A stretch of 64,000 bases of DNA from Pseudoalteromonas prydzensis (GCF_001661495.1 NZ_BDDT01000008.1:62001-126000); one strand, 5' to 3'; shown: positions 9,142 to 16,111, numbered from the stretch's first letter. Made by a program: numbers and translations. The notes: generated from the letters alone by a model not told the origin.

Positions 9142-9534
9142 ATGACTCTCAGCGATATTATAAAAATACTTAGCACTGCAGAAGGTGACCCTTATCTTTC
9201 CTGCCACATAGATGAGCTAAATTTTACTTCAAATATCTATGTCGTCGGTCAAGTTAAGCCTAATACCCCTGGCGCAGTTTTGGGTGATAGAGAGGCTCAC
9301 CATAGAGAAAAGCAGTCAATATCATTTATTGGCGAGCTGAATTCATTTGGTGATAACTTTCATGATCAAGACTTCTTACTGGAACATACTTATCAAGTTG
9401 ATGAATTATCGTATGAGTTGCGTTATTTTTTAGTGGAAGATATAGATATAAATAGCGAAAAAGCAGTTTTAGTGGCGCGTTCAGGTGAATTGCTTAGCCT
9501 TCGCGAGCAACACGATGAACCAGAATTTGAATAA
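9142..9534 (+). CDS. Hypothetical protein between repeat copies
   Basis: A 130-residue soluble acidic protein I do not recognise. It has no signal peptide or membrane segment. It ends in a run of charged residues (LREQHDEPEFE). The ATG lacks a strong ribosome-binding site (TCGACATCATC precedes it), so the start is uncertain. Together with the next gene it lies between the two direct repeat copies, suggesting accessory cargo such as an immunity-type protein. That is inference from context only. Confidence 0.6.
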   Translation: MTLSDIIKILSTAEGDPYLSCHIDELNFTSNIYVVGQVKPNTPGAVLGDREAHHREKQSISFIGELNSFGDNFHDQDFLLEHTYQVDELSYELRYFLVEDIDINSEKAVLVARSGELLSLREQHDEPEFE

Positions 9535-9579
9535 AAAACTAACAAAAGCAACAGCGGGCGTTATCAGTATAAGGAAGTT

Positions 9580-10011
9580 ATGAGCAAACATATTTGGGAT
9601 ATCACAATTAATGACTTATCAGAACATTCTGTTTGGCAATTTCTTATGTGGAAAGATAATAGTTGTGATGAAACAATTATTGCCCCTGCAAGTGGAAAGG
9701 ATGCGTTAAACTCTAATTCAAACATTATCGTCAAAGCAAAATTTATTGATGCAATCGGTTCTGAGTTTTTAGGTTTTATAAATTATGGTTTAACTGAAAT
9801 TGAATACTCTCAACCATGTATGTTCGTAAAAGATGAAGTTGTAAATTTTTGGTTCGGTATTTCTAAACCAAGTAAAGTCGATTTAATTAAGCTTAACTTT
9901 CCAATCGTAGCAACATCAGTTCCTGCTTATGGTTTGGAATCTAAATCAGTGAACATTGATGGTTACGGTTATATAAATGAGAATTCTAGCATTTGTGTAA
10001 TGCTCCGCTAA
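9580..10011 (+). CDS. Hypothetical protein between repeat copies
   Basis: A 143-residue soluble protein of unknown function, with alternating hydrophobic and charged stretches suggesting a beta-rich fold. Visible pieces are WQFLMWKDNSCDETIIAP, EFLGFINYGLTEIEYSQP and VVNFWFGISKPSKVDL. AAGGAAG at 9570-9576 gives a good ribosome-binding site for the ATG at 9580. Its size and context, next to toxin-type genes and mobile repeats, resemble orphan immunity genes, but I cannot assign a family. Confidence 0.62.
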   Translation: MSKHIWDITINDLSEHSVWQFLMWKDNSCDETIIAPASGKDALNSNSNIIVKAKFIDAIGSEFLGFINYGLTEIEYSQPCMFVKDEVVNFWFGISKPSKVDLIKLNFPIVATSVPAYGLESKSVNIDGYGYINENSSICVMLR

Positions 10012-10030
10012 CACATATGAGCCTTAATTC

Positions 10031-10295
10031 TGTCAATAGGCATTAGTATTCTTTTTGACCGTTTGTATAAATTGACGGTCAATTCTAAATCAACTCTAAT
10101 TTAATAAGCAAATTCGTTTACTTCGTCTGTCTATGCGGCTGTTAAGCAAGTAGCTTACGGCAGACACAAATAAGCGCAACGTAATAGCCCTCAGGCTATT
10201 AGCGCAGCATTTGTTTACCTCTAAAGCACAGCGCCTCTTAACCTCTTTGTGAATAATTCAATTAAAGATCTTTTGCACAAAGAGAAGGGAATGAG
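10031..10295 (+). repeat. Hairpin-bearing repeat, copy B, with internal insertion
   Basis: Second copy of the repeat at 8798-8976, occupying most of the 404-base gap before the transposase gene. Its inverted repeat is CTCTTTGTG at 10243-10251 and CACAAAGAG at 10276-10284. Compared with copy A it carries about 100 extra bases (roughly 10118-10218). These contain a bulged hairpin: GCGC (10174-10177), an AACG bulge, TAATAGCC, a CTCA loop, GGCTATTA and GCGC (10202-10205). Bulged hairpins are the hallmark of REP sequences mobilised by Y1 transposases, and such a gene follows 120 bases later. Confidence 0.78.
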
Positions 10296-10301
10296 CAGAG
10301 A

Positions 10302-10340
10302 AAAACAAAGAAGGAAAACAAAGAAAGAAAACAAAGAAGA
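10302..10340 (+). repeat. Three tandem 13-base units
   Basis: Three adjacent copies of AAAACAAAGAARR at 10302-10314, 10315-10327 and 10328-10340, differing by one or two bases. The array lies between repeat copy B and the start of the transposase gene and is purine-only apart from one C per unit. Confidence 0.8.
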
Positions 10341-10354
10341 CACCCATCCTAAAG
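10333..10354 (-). repeat. Diverged inverted copy of the transposase-linked palindrome
   Basis: Here the + strand holds GACACCCA flanked by AAAG-type sequence. Read on the minus strand it matches about 17 of 22 bases of the AAAGTGGGTGTCACTTTTAG palindrome found three times downstream of the transposase gene. It would thus form an inverted flanking copy upstream of that gene. Confidence 0.5.
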
Positions 10355-10415
10355 TTTGTATTTCCCCTATTTTTTATTAGCTTTAAATTAGTATGAAAAA
10401 CAAACAGGGTGTTCC

Positions 10416-11390
10416 ATGGCAATTGCAAGAAAGCGTCAAGTAAGTTTGGTTGATACAAAATACTATCATTGTATTTCTCGGTGTGTACGCCGTGCTTTTT
10501 TATGCGGTGAAGACCGTTTTACAGGTCAGTCCTATGAGCACCGCAGGGGCTGGGTAGAAGATAAACTACTCGCCTTGGCTAAGGTATTTTGCATTGATGT
10601 GTGTGCCTATGCAGTGATGAGTAACCACACGCATTTAGTACTGTACGTTGATGATAAAAAAGCAAATAGGCTTAATGACAAAGCCATTATTCTACGCTGG
10701 CATAAGCTGTGTAAAGGCACGTTATTGACGAAAAAGTATTTGCAAGGTGAAAAATTGAGTAAATCAGAGTTCATCTTTTTTAATCAAACGGTTGAGCAAT
10801 ATCGAGAGCGGTTATCCAGTATTAGCTGGTTTATGCGGTTGTTAAATGAAGATATTGCCCGCAGAGCCAATAAAGAAGATAACTGCACAGGCCGATTCTG
10901 GGAAGGTCGCTTTAAATCACAAGCTCTACTAGATGAAGCTGCACTTGCAGCGTGTATGGCGTATGTCGATTTAAACCCAATCCGCGCCAAAATAGCGAAC
11001 ACCCCAGAGAAATCAATCTACACCAGCGTACAAAAACGTATTGAAAGCGCATCAACAGGCAAGCAACCTAAAAAGTTATTACGTTTTGCTGGCATGCCGT
11101 GTCAGATAATGCCGAAAGGCCTGCCTTTTGAGCTTAAATCGTATCTTGAACTTATTGAATTAACTGGGCGCTGCGTTAGGGAAGGGAAACGGGGTTATAT
11201 CGAAAGTAGTCATTTACCATTATTAGAGCGTGTAAATATTTCGCCCGAAAACTGGTTAAAACTGACCACGCAATTTACCCGCGTATTTCATGGTGCAGTG
11301 GGTAGGGCGGCAGCACAAGAAAGCTATTGTGAAAATCTGAAGAGAAAACGACGTAGCAACGTTAGCAACAGCGAAAAACTACTGGCCTAG
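10416..11390 (+). CDS. Y1 (HUH) transposase, REP-associated type
   Basis: A 324-residue single-strand DNA transposase of the IS200-like/REP-associated (RAYT) class. The HUH metal motif is in VMSNHTHLVL near residue 70. The catalytic tyrosine is expected in CMAYVDLNPIRAKIA near residue 185, matching the YxxxNPxRA pattern of RAYTs. ARRKEDN-like basic stretches and GRFWEGRFKSQ are also typical. Such proteins process short bulged palindromes; candidate substrates lie on both sides. The frame is intact, so it may be active. The ATG at 10416 follows GGGTGTTCC, a weak ribosome-binding site. Confidence 0.88.
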   Translation: MAIARKRQVSLVDTKYYHCISRCVRRAFLCGEDRFTGQSYEHRRGWVEDKLLALAKVFCIDVCAYAVMSNHTHLVLYVDDKKANRLNDKAIILRWHKLCKGTLLTKKYLQGEKLSKSEFIFFNQTVEQYRERLSSISWFMRLLNEDIARRANKEDNCTGRFWEGRFKSQALLDEAALAACMAYVDLNPIRAKIANTPEKSIYTSVQKRIESASTGKQPKKLLRFAGMPCQIMPKGLPFELKSYLELIELTGRCVREGKRGYIESSHLPLLERVNISPENWLKLTTQFTRVFHGAVGRAAAQESYCENLKRKRRSNVSNSEKLLA

Positions 11391-11562
11391 TACTTATACC
11401 CAGCTAAAACGTCAAATATTGTCCCAAGGCAAGGGATTGCATGTCAGTAAGTTAGGACTTGTCGAATAAAAGCTTCCCGAGATAATTATAAGTGTAATTT
11501 TGAATGAGTTTTAGGCGGTAAATTGATTTGATGTGAACTTATTTGGTGCTATTTTTAGGCGA

Positions 11563-11589
11563 TTTTAAAGTGGGTGTCACTTTTAGTTC
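11563..11589 (+). repeat. AAAGTGGGTGTCACTTTTAG palindrome, copy 1
   Basis: TTTTAAAGTGGGTGTCACTTTTAGTTC with arms AAAGTG and CACTTT around GGTGT. It lies about 170 bases after the transposase gene and directly abuts the start of the broken membrane-protein gene. The sequence between 11391 and this point holds no gene that I can see. Confidence 0.85.
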
Positions 11590-11607
11590 GCTAAGATTTA
11601 CTCAGGA

Positions 11608-11988
11608 TTGAATTTTTCCACATACGAAGAGGTTGTAGCTAAACAGAAAACAGAAGCTAAAGGCTGAAAGCTGCTGTTACTCATTTTAACAATATGGGTT
11701 TGTGCTATACCTGCATTGATAGCATTTCTTGGTTGGTCTAATCCTATTGTTTCATTATTAGCGCTTGCATATAGTTGGTATGTCGCACTTAGAAAAGGGC
11801 TAGAGCTTTGGGGTCGTAAGAGAAAATCAGAAAAAGAATTAGCCAAAGACAAAGAGGACTTAGCTAAAAATCATCACCATTATCATTGCCAACTTAACCC
11901 AGAAGCGTTTCTTAGGTTAAAAAATGAAAACTTCAAAAAAGAGCGTTTAGAAAAAGAAAAAATTAAAATCGACAGTATGCGCAACTAA
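11608..11988 (+). pseudogene. Broken small membrane-protein gene with in-frame TGA
   Basis: The frame from TTG 11608 is open for 19 codons (ending KQKTEAKG), meets TGA at 11665-11667, and continues in the same frame without a stop to 11988. The second part begins KLLLLILTIWVCAIPALIAF and contains two hydrophobic segments. A strongly charged coiled-coil-like tail (KRKSEKELAKDKEDLAK, FKKERLEKEKIKID) follows. A single base change probably made the TGA. The 5' end abuts palindrome copy 1, so the true start may also be lost. A shortened product from TTG 11716 is possible. Function is unknown. Confidence 0.55.
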
Positions 11989-12100
11989 TCGTGTAGCCGG
12001 AGGTCTCTAACTTCCAGCCCAAACCACACATCATGCGCTTTTTATTAACAGAAAGTGCAATGGGCGGTTCATCCCCCGTAATGAATATTGATCCAAAGGC

Positions 12101-12158
12101 GACTTTAAAGTGGGTGTCACTTTTAGTTCCTTTTTAAAGTGGGTGTCACTTTTAGTTC
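12101..12158 (+). repeat. AAAGTGGGTGTCACTTTTAG palindrome, tandem copies 2 and 3
   Basis: Two further copies with cores at 12107-12125 and 12136-12154, spaced 29 bases apart in the same orientation as copy 1. The preceding bases GGCGA before copy 2 match those before copy 1 (GGCGA at 11559-11563), so the conserved unit is longer than the palindrome. The rest of the 275-base gap 11989-12263 has no gene that I can support. Confidence 0.85.
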
Positions 12159-12263
12159 TTTTTAAAATAGCAGAAGAGCTTATTTACATTTGTCTCTGTT
12201 GAAGGTATTTTGTCGTGTAATAAAATACTTAGTTGCATTTTAAAATTATAAACAAGGATTGTT

Positions 12264-12686
12264 ATGACCAGAATAGTTAGTAAAAATTTATATACTGTTG
12301 TTTCCCCAAAAGAACTTTGGAGTGTATACAAAAATGATGTCTGGCGTTGTGGGCGCAATAGTCACGCAGGGCTAAATAAATTAAGATTAGGTAAAGACTT
12401 ACATTATGCAATTGATCCATTTATACCAGATAATGCGCTTATTTTACCTAACCAAAAATTTGGTATTAGCTTTGCTGACTCATTAGATAAGTTACGTAAG
12501 CAGCCTGTCAATGGTCGGGCTTGGAAATTAGCTGTAGGTAGACAATTACCAGATGGTTTATGTTTTAACTTTTTACAAAAAGATCATCCTCTTCTGAATG
12601 TATCTAGGCCGATGACTGCAAATAATTTACTTATATGTTTAGAGCAGTTGTCAAAATTAATGATCAATACGAATGAAAAGGTATAA
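12264..12686 (+). CDS. Tse2-like ADP-ribosyltransferase-type toxin candidate
   Basis: A 140-residue protein without signal peptide. From memory, its second half follows the layout of Pseudomonas Tse2 toxins. GISFADSLDKLRK corresponds to the TSVFDRAGVLRR region, then comes a tryptophan-containing strand, RQLPDGLCFNF corresponds to the DIPPDL region, and NVSRPMTANNLLICLEQL corresponds to the IMPAKPM...L end. The N-terminal NLYTVVSPKELW resembles the LYR-type start of the same fold. The assignment is tentative. AAGGA lies 5 bases before the ATG. It is followed after 2 bases by a small acidic ORF, as expected for toxin and immunity or antitoxin. Confidence 0.6.
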   Translation: MTRIVSKNLYTVVSPKELWSVYKNDVWRCGRNSHAGLNKLRLGKDLHYAIDPFIPDNALILPNQKFGISFADSLDKLRKQPVNGRAWKLAVGRQLPDGLCFNFLQKDHPLLNVSRPMTANNLLICLEQLSKLMINTNEKV

Positions 12687-12688
12687 AA

Positions 12689-12985
12689 ATGAAAGAATAT
12701 TTCTTACCACCGAAGATATTCAATGAATTACTTTCGTTTGCAAAAAAAACAGAATTAGTTGAATTAGAGAAAATAGTTAATAAACATGATAATGGAACAA
12801 TATTAGTTGATCGTTGGGAAGTTGATATGCTACTTAATGTAGCAAAGTTGTGGCGCTTACAGGCAGAATTGAAGTATCCATTTTGGGATTGTGAACATCC
12901 TAATTACGATCCAATTCATGAGGATTGCTTCATGGATGAGCAAGAAGAAAAATGGGGGAAAATAGCAATGACTTTTCCTGTATGA
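12689..12985 (+). CDS. Small acidic protein, candidate antitoxin/immunity partner
   Basis: A 98-residue acidic protein I do not recognise, rich in Glu, Asp and Trp (YPFWDCEHPNYDPIHEDC, FMDEQEEKWG). Hydrophobicity suggests an N-terminal helical part (IFNELLSFAKK, LEKIVNKH) and an acidic C-terminus, a composition common in proteins that neutralise basic toxins. It starts 2 bases after the Tse2-like gene, so the two are surely cotranscribed and probably coupled. The immunity role is inferred from order, size and charge only. Confidence 0.6.
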   Translation: MKEYFLPPKIFNELLSFAKKTELVELEKIVNKHDNGTILVDRWEVDMLLNVAKLWRLQAELKYPFWDCEHPNYDPIHEDCFMDEQEEKWGKIAMTFPV

Positions 12986-13156
12986 CTATGAGTAAACGAT
13001 AAATGCCGCACTCAGTTTTTACTCTTATCCAAATTTTTTGTCATAGCGTAGCGTGCGATTCAAAGCTGAGTATGTTTTTTGATTTCATTAGGTTAAAATA
13101 ACCACATAGTTAACTTTAACGCCGATCAACTTAAAACTTACCAGCTTAAAGCTAAT

Positions 13157-13531
13157 CTAAGGCACAAACTTGATCGGTACGCTGTCTTTATTGGCTTGAT
13201 GCTCTGCGACACGTTGTTGGTAGGTTTGCCATAGCTCGTCATGTTGAGTTTGTAGGTGGCTGAAGTATGCCCAGCTGAATAAGCCGCTGTTGTGGCCATC
13301 GTCAAAGTCTAAACGCAGTGCGTAGTGGCCGACGGGTTCAATATGTTTGATACCAACTAACTGTTTATTTAGCACCAACTTCATCGGTTCGTTGCTGTGG
13401 CCTTGCACTTCGGCAGATGGTGAATGAACGCGTAAAAACTCACAGCTAAAGGTGCAATGGCTGTCATCGTCAAAATAAACATCAAGGGTTTTACTAACTG
13501 TATGATGATGTACCTTGATCACTTGCTTCAT
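13157..13531 (-). CDS. DUF971 (gamma-butyrobetaine hydroxylase N-terminal-like) protein
   Basis: A 124-residue protein matching the stand-alone DUF971 family: CEFLRVHSPSAEVQGH, the central IKHIEPVGHYALRLDF, and DDGHNSGLFSWAYF. The same fold forms the N-terminal domain of gamma-butyrobetaine hydroxylase and occurs in Fe-S/Mrp-linked proteins; the function of the stand-alone form is not established. It lies downstream of hslVU in the same direction, a conserved arrangement in gammaproteobacteria. Here a heptamer array occupies the gap to hslU. Confidence 0.88.
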   Translation of the reverse strand: MKQVIKVHHHTVSKTLDVYFDDDSHCTFSCEFLRVHSPSAEVQGHSNEPMKLVLNKQLVGIKHIEPVGHYALRLDFDDGHNSGLFSWAYFSHLQTQHDELWQTYQQRVAEHQANKDSVPIKFVP

Positions 13532-13548
13532 TGTTATACCTTTGTGTT

Positions 13549-13618
13549 GAACCTAGAACCTAGAACCTAGAACCTAGAACCTAGAACCTAGAACCTAGAA
13601 CCTAGGCCCTAGATCCTA
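13549..13618 (-). repeat. Heptamer tandem array (TAGGTTC)
   Basis: Eight perfect tandem GAACCTA units on the + strand (13549-13604) are followed by two variant units, GGCCCTA and GATCCTA (13605-13618). On the minus strand this is TAGGATC, TAGGGCC and eight TAGGTTC, beginning 9 bases after the hslU stop and ending before the DUF971 start. The degenerate array at 7957 has the same TAGG unit in opposite orientation. Confidence 0.95.
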
Positions 13619-13627
13619 GTTTTAAAA

Positions 13628-14956
13628 TTAAAGAATGAAGCGACTTAGGTCTTCATCTTCAACCAGTGCACCTAAATGCTGCTCTACATAGGCGGCGTCA
13701 ATCACGATACTGCTGCCAGCTTGCTCGGAGGCATCATAGGAAATTTCTTCCATTAGCTTTTCCATCACGGTGTGTAGACGACGGGCACCGATGTTTTCGG
13801 TTTTTTCGTTTACTTGCCATGCCGCTTTGGCAATGCGCTCAATGGCGTCGTCGCTAAACTCAACATTTACTTGCTCTGTTTTAAGTAGCGCATGTTGTTG
13901 CTCGGTCAATGAGGCGTGTGGCTCGGTTAGAATGCGTTTAAAGTCATCAGCGGTGAGTGCTTCAAGTTCTACACGAATAGGTAGGCGACCTTGTAGCTCT
14001 GGGATCATGTCTGATGGTTTTGCCATTTGGAATGCGCCAGAGGCAATAAACAACATGTGGTCTGTTTTCACCATACCGTGTTTAGTGCTCACCGTTGAGC
14101 CTTCAATAAGTGGCAGTAGGTCGCGCTGTACGCCTTCACGGCTTACGTCTGGGCCTGATGATTCACCACGCTTACAGATTTTGTCGATCTCGTCGATAAA
14201 TACAATACCGTTTTGTTCTGCGGCGAAGATTGCTTGCTCTTTTAGTTCTTCAGGGTTCACTAATTTAGCGGCTTCTTCTTCAACTAACAGTTTGAAGGCT
14301 TCTTTGATTTTAACTTTGCGTTTGCTGCGCTTGTCACCGGACATATTTTGGAACATGCTTTGCAGCTGGTTGGTCATCTCTTCCATACCAGGTGGTGCCA
14401 TGATCTCAACGTTTGGTTGCGCTTGAGCTAAATCAATATCGATTTCTTTGTCATCCAATTGCCCTTCGCGTAATTTCTTACGGAATACTTGGCGTGTAGA
14501 TGAGCCGTCATCGCGTTGGCTTTCACCAGATGAATCTTTTGCTGGTGGCAGTAGCGCGTCTAAAATACGCTCTTCTGCGGCTTCTTCAGCGCGATGTTTA
14601 AACTTTTTAGTTTGTTGCTCGCGGGTCATTTTGATTGAAACGTCAACCAAGTCGCGAATGATAGTTTCAACTTCTTTACCAACATAGCCTACTTCAGTGA
14701 ATTTAGTGGCTTCCACTTTAATAAAAGGGGCGTTGGCAAGTTTAGCTAAGCGACGGGCTATTTCAGTTTTACCGACACCGGTTGGGCCGATCATCAAAAT
14801 GTTTTTCGGCGTTACTTCAGTGCGCAGGTCTTCATTGAGTTGCATGCGGCGCCAGCGGTTACGAAGTGCAATGGCCACTGCTTTTTTTGCTTTAGCTTGG
14901 CCAATGATATGTTGGTCAAGTTCATGAACGATTTCTCTGGGAGTCATATCAGACAT
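13628..14956 (-). CDS. hslU: ATP-dependent protease ATPase subunit HslU
   Basis: A 442-residue AAA+ unfoldase that feeds substrates into the HslV peptidase; E. coli HslU is 443 residues. Walker A is GPTGVGKTE near residue 57 and Walker B is VFIDEIDK. The I-domain (about 110-240) lies between them, including the [16 protein letters not shown] region. The arginine-finger region GRLPIRVEL and sensor 2 [10 protein letters not shown] are present, and the C-terminal DLSRFIL that docks into HslV is intact. It follows hslV by 11 bases in the same operon. Confidence 0.98.
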   Translation of the reverse strand: MSDMTPREIVHELDQHIIGQAKAKKAVAIALRNRWRRMQLNEDLRTEVTPKNILMIGPTGVGKTEIARRLAKLANAPFIKVEATKFTEVGYVGKEVETIIRDLVDVSIKMTREQQTKKFKHRAEEAAEERILDALLPPAKDSSGESQRDDGSSTRQVFRKKLREGQLDDKEIDIDLAQAQPNVEIMAPPGMEEMTNQLQSMFQNMSGDKRSKRKVKIKEAFKLLVEEEAAKLVNPEELKEQAIFAAEQNGIVFIDEIDKICKRGESSGPDVSREGVQRDLLPLIEGSTVSTKHGMVKTDHMLFIASGAFQMAKPSDMIPELQGRLPIRVELEALTADDFKRILTEPHASLTEQQHALLKTEQVNVEFSDDAIERIAKAAWQVNEKTENIGARRLHTVMEKLMEEISYDASEQAGSSIVIDAAYVEQHLGALVEDEDLSRFIL

Positions 14957-14967
14957 AGCAGTTCCTA

Positions 14968-15486
14968 TTACAATTCTTCGATGGTTTGGAAGTTATTTGT
15001 GAATACACAAATGTTGCCTGCAATGGTGAGGCTTTTCTCGACGATTTCACGCGCGCTAAGCTCGGTGTTTTCAAGCAAGGCGGTTGCTGCAGATTGCGCA
15101 AAGTTACCGCCACTACCGATGGCAATGAGGTCGTTTTCAGGTTGCACAACATCGCCGTTACCGGTGATGATCAAAGACGCGGTGGAGTCGGCAACAGCAA
15201 GTAGCGCTTCTAGTTTGCGCAAGGCGCGATCGCTACGCCAATCTTTGGCCATCTCAACTGCGGCTTTGGTTAAATTGCCTTGGTGCATTTCAAGTTTGCT
15301 TTCAAAACGTTCGAATAGGGTGAAGGCATCAGCAGTACCGCCAGCAAAACCAGCGATCACTTTGCCATTATAAAGGCGTCGAACTTTACGGGCATTGCCC
15401 TTCATTACGGTGTTACCAAGTGAAACTTGGCCATCGCCACCAATGACGACTTTATCGCCGCGACGTACACTTACAATAGTGGTCAT
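14968..15486 (-). CDS. hslV: ATP-dependent protease peptidase subunit HslV
   Basis: A 172-residue proteasome-like threonine peptidase. After removal of the initiator Met the N-terminus is [19 protein letters not shown], giving the catalytic Thr1. Other conserved stretches are [34 protein letters not shown] and [20 protein letters not shown]. The downstream ATG (15486) is chosen over the in-frame ATG at 15501 because Thr1 must follow Met and because GAGGAA is correctly placed upstream. A sigma-32-like promoter and a structured leader precede it. Confidence 0.98.
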   Translation of the reverse strand: MTTIVSVRRGDKVVIGGDGQVSLGNTVMKGNARKVRRLYNGKVIAGFAGGTADAFTLFERFESKLEMHQGNLTKAAVEMAKDWRSDRALRKLEALLAVADSTASLIITGNGDVVQPENDLIAIGSGGNFAQSAATALLENTELSAREIVEKSLTIAGNICVFTNNFQTIEEL

Positions 15487-15493
15487 GTTATTC

Positions 15494-15542
15494 CTCATCA
15501 TCGAGCCGCAGGGGCGACTCGTTAAAAACGATTGATGATGAG
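15494..15542 (-). promoter_or_regulatory. Structured 5' leader of hslVU mRNA
   Basis: On the minus strand the leader contains CTCATCATC (15542-15534), a 13-base spacer, and a hairpin GAGTCGC-CCCT-GCGGCTC (15520-15503) with one G-U pair. GATGATGAG (15502-15494) follows, which pairs perfectly with the first element. The final GAG is part of the GAGGA ribosome-binding site of hslV. A conserved 5' stem-loop that stabilises the hslVU message is known in E. coli; whether this one also controls translation is inference. Confidence 0.7.
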
Positions 15543-15544
15543 TT

Positions 15545-15571
15545 AATATGGGTTAACGGACTAAAATCAAG
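15545..15571 (-). promoter_or_regulatory. Sigma-32 (RpoH)-like promoter of hslVU
   Basis: On the minus strand CTTGAT (15571-15566) and ACCCATAT (15553-15546) match the heat-shock sigma factor consensus CTTGAAA and CCCCATNT closely, with spacing inside the usual range. The -35 element overlaps the end of the upstream SPOR gene. hslVU is a classic sigma-32 operon, which supports the call. Confidence 0.7.
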
Positions 15572-16091
15572 TCCAATTCCAAATTCCACAGCCAGTTATT
15601 TTACTGCGCTTGAGTTTATTTTTATCACTTTCGGCTAAACGTTTGGTTTTGTAAGGGCCTAGGCGTACTTTGTACCAAACCCCATTGCTGCCTGTTGTTT
15701 CTCGAATTTCTGCAATTAATCCGGCAAAAGCAATTTTTGCTTTAAGAGTTTCTGCTTGGCCGTATGTTCTGAATGAACCACATTGCATGACATAGGGGCC
15801 TTTTTGTTCAATTTCTCTTACTTCAACCTGAATTTCATGTTCTTTGATTTCTTTAATAAACTCTGGTGGGCGCGGTTTTACGAGTTCTTCTTTCACTTTT
15901 GCAGGCATTGGATTTGCTTGCTGTTCAACCAGTTTAGGATCGGCATTGGTCTTTACATACCATAAACCAAAGCTAAAACCCGCAACTAACAAAATGGCCA
16001 CAAGCATCAATAACACCGGAAAGGGCTTTTTTGGTGGTGGCTGTTTTTTACGGTTGTTTGGCTTTTTATTTATAAAATCGTGTTGTGCCAT
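15567..16091 (-). CDS. SPOR-domain protein, FtsN-like
   Basis: A 174-residue protein with a short basic cytoplasmic N-terminus (KKPNNRKKQPPPKKP), one membrane segment at about residues 24-46, a charged linker and a C-terminal SPOR domain (about 100-174; YVMQCGSFRTYGQAETLKAK, WYKVRLGPYKTKRLAE). SPOR domains bind denuded septal glycan. The position next to hslV and priA matches ftsN in enterobacteria, but the protein is much shorter than E. coli FtsN (319 residues). ATG 16091 (MAQHDF) is preferred over upstream codons that lack the FtsN-like start. Confidence 0.82.
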   Translation of the reverse strand: MAQHDFINKKPNNRKKQPPPKKPFPVLLMLVAILLVAGFSFGLWYVKTNADPKLVEQQANPMPAKVKEELVKPRPPEFIKEIKEHEIQVEVREIEQKGPYVMQCGSFRTYGQAETLKAKIAFAGLIAEIRETTGSNGVWYKVRLGPYKTKRLAESDKNKLKRSKITGCGIWNWT

Positions 16092-16111
16092 GGTTATGTG
16101 GACTTCTAACC

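Noticed and set aside
8766..10415. Full integron cassette array
   Set aside because: No integrase gene is in the window and no complete attC sites were found; only one weak junction-like motif is present.
12060..12085. GGTTCATCCCC resembles the start of a type I-E CRISPR repeat
   Set aside because: Only about 11 bases match, it occurs once, and there are no spacers, further repeats or cas genes.
11958..12129. Minus-strand open frame of about 50 codons reading through palindrome copy 2
   Set aside because: It has no start with a ribosome-binding site and is composed partly of the repeat, which gives open frames by chance.
13770..14426. Long + strand open frame opposite hslU
   Set aside because: It lies entirely within the certain hslU gene on the other strand, has Ser/Cys-rich shadow composition, and has no context.
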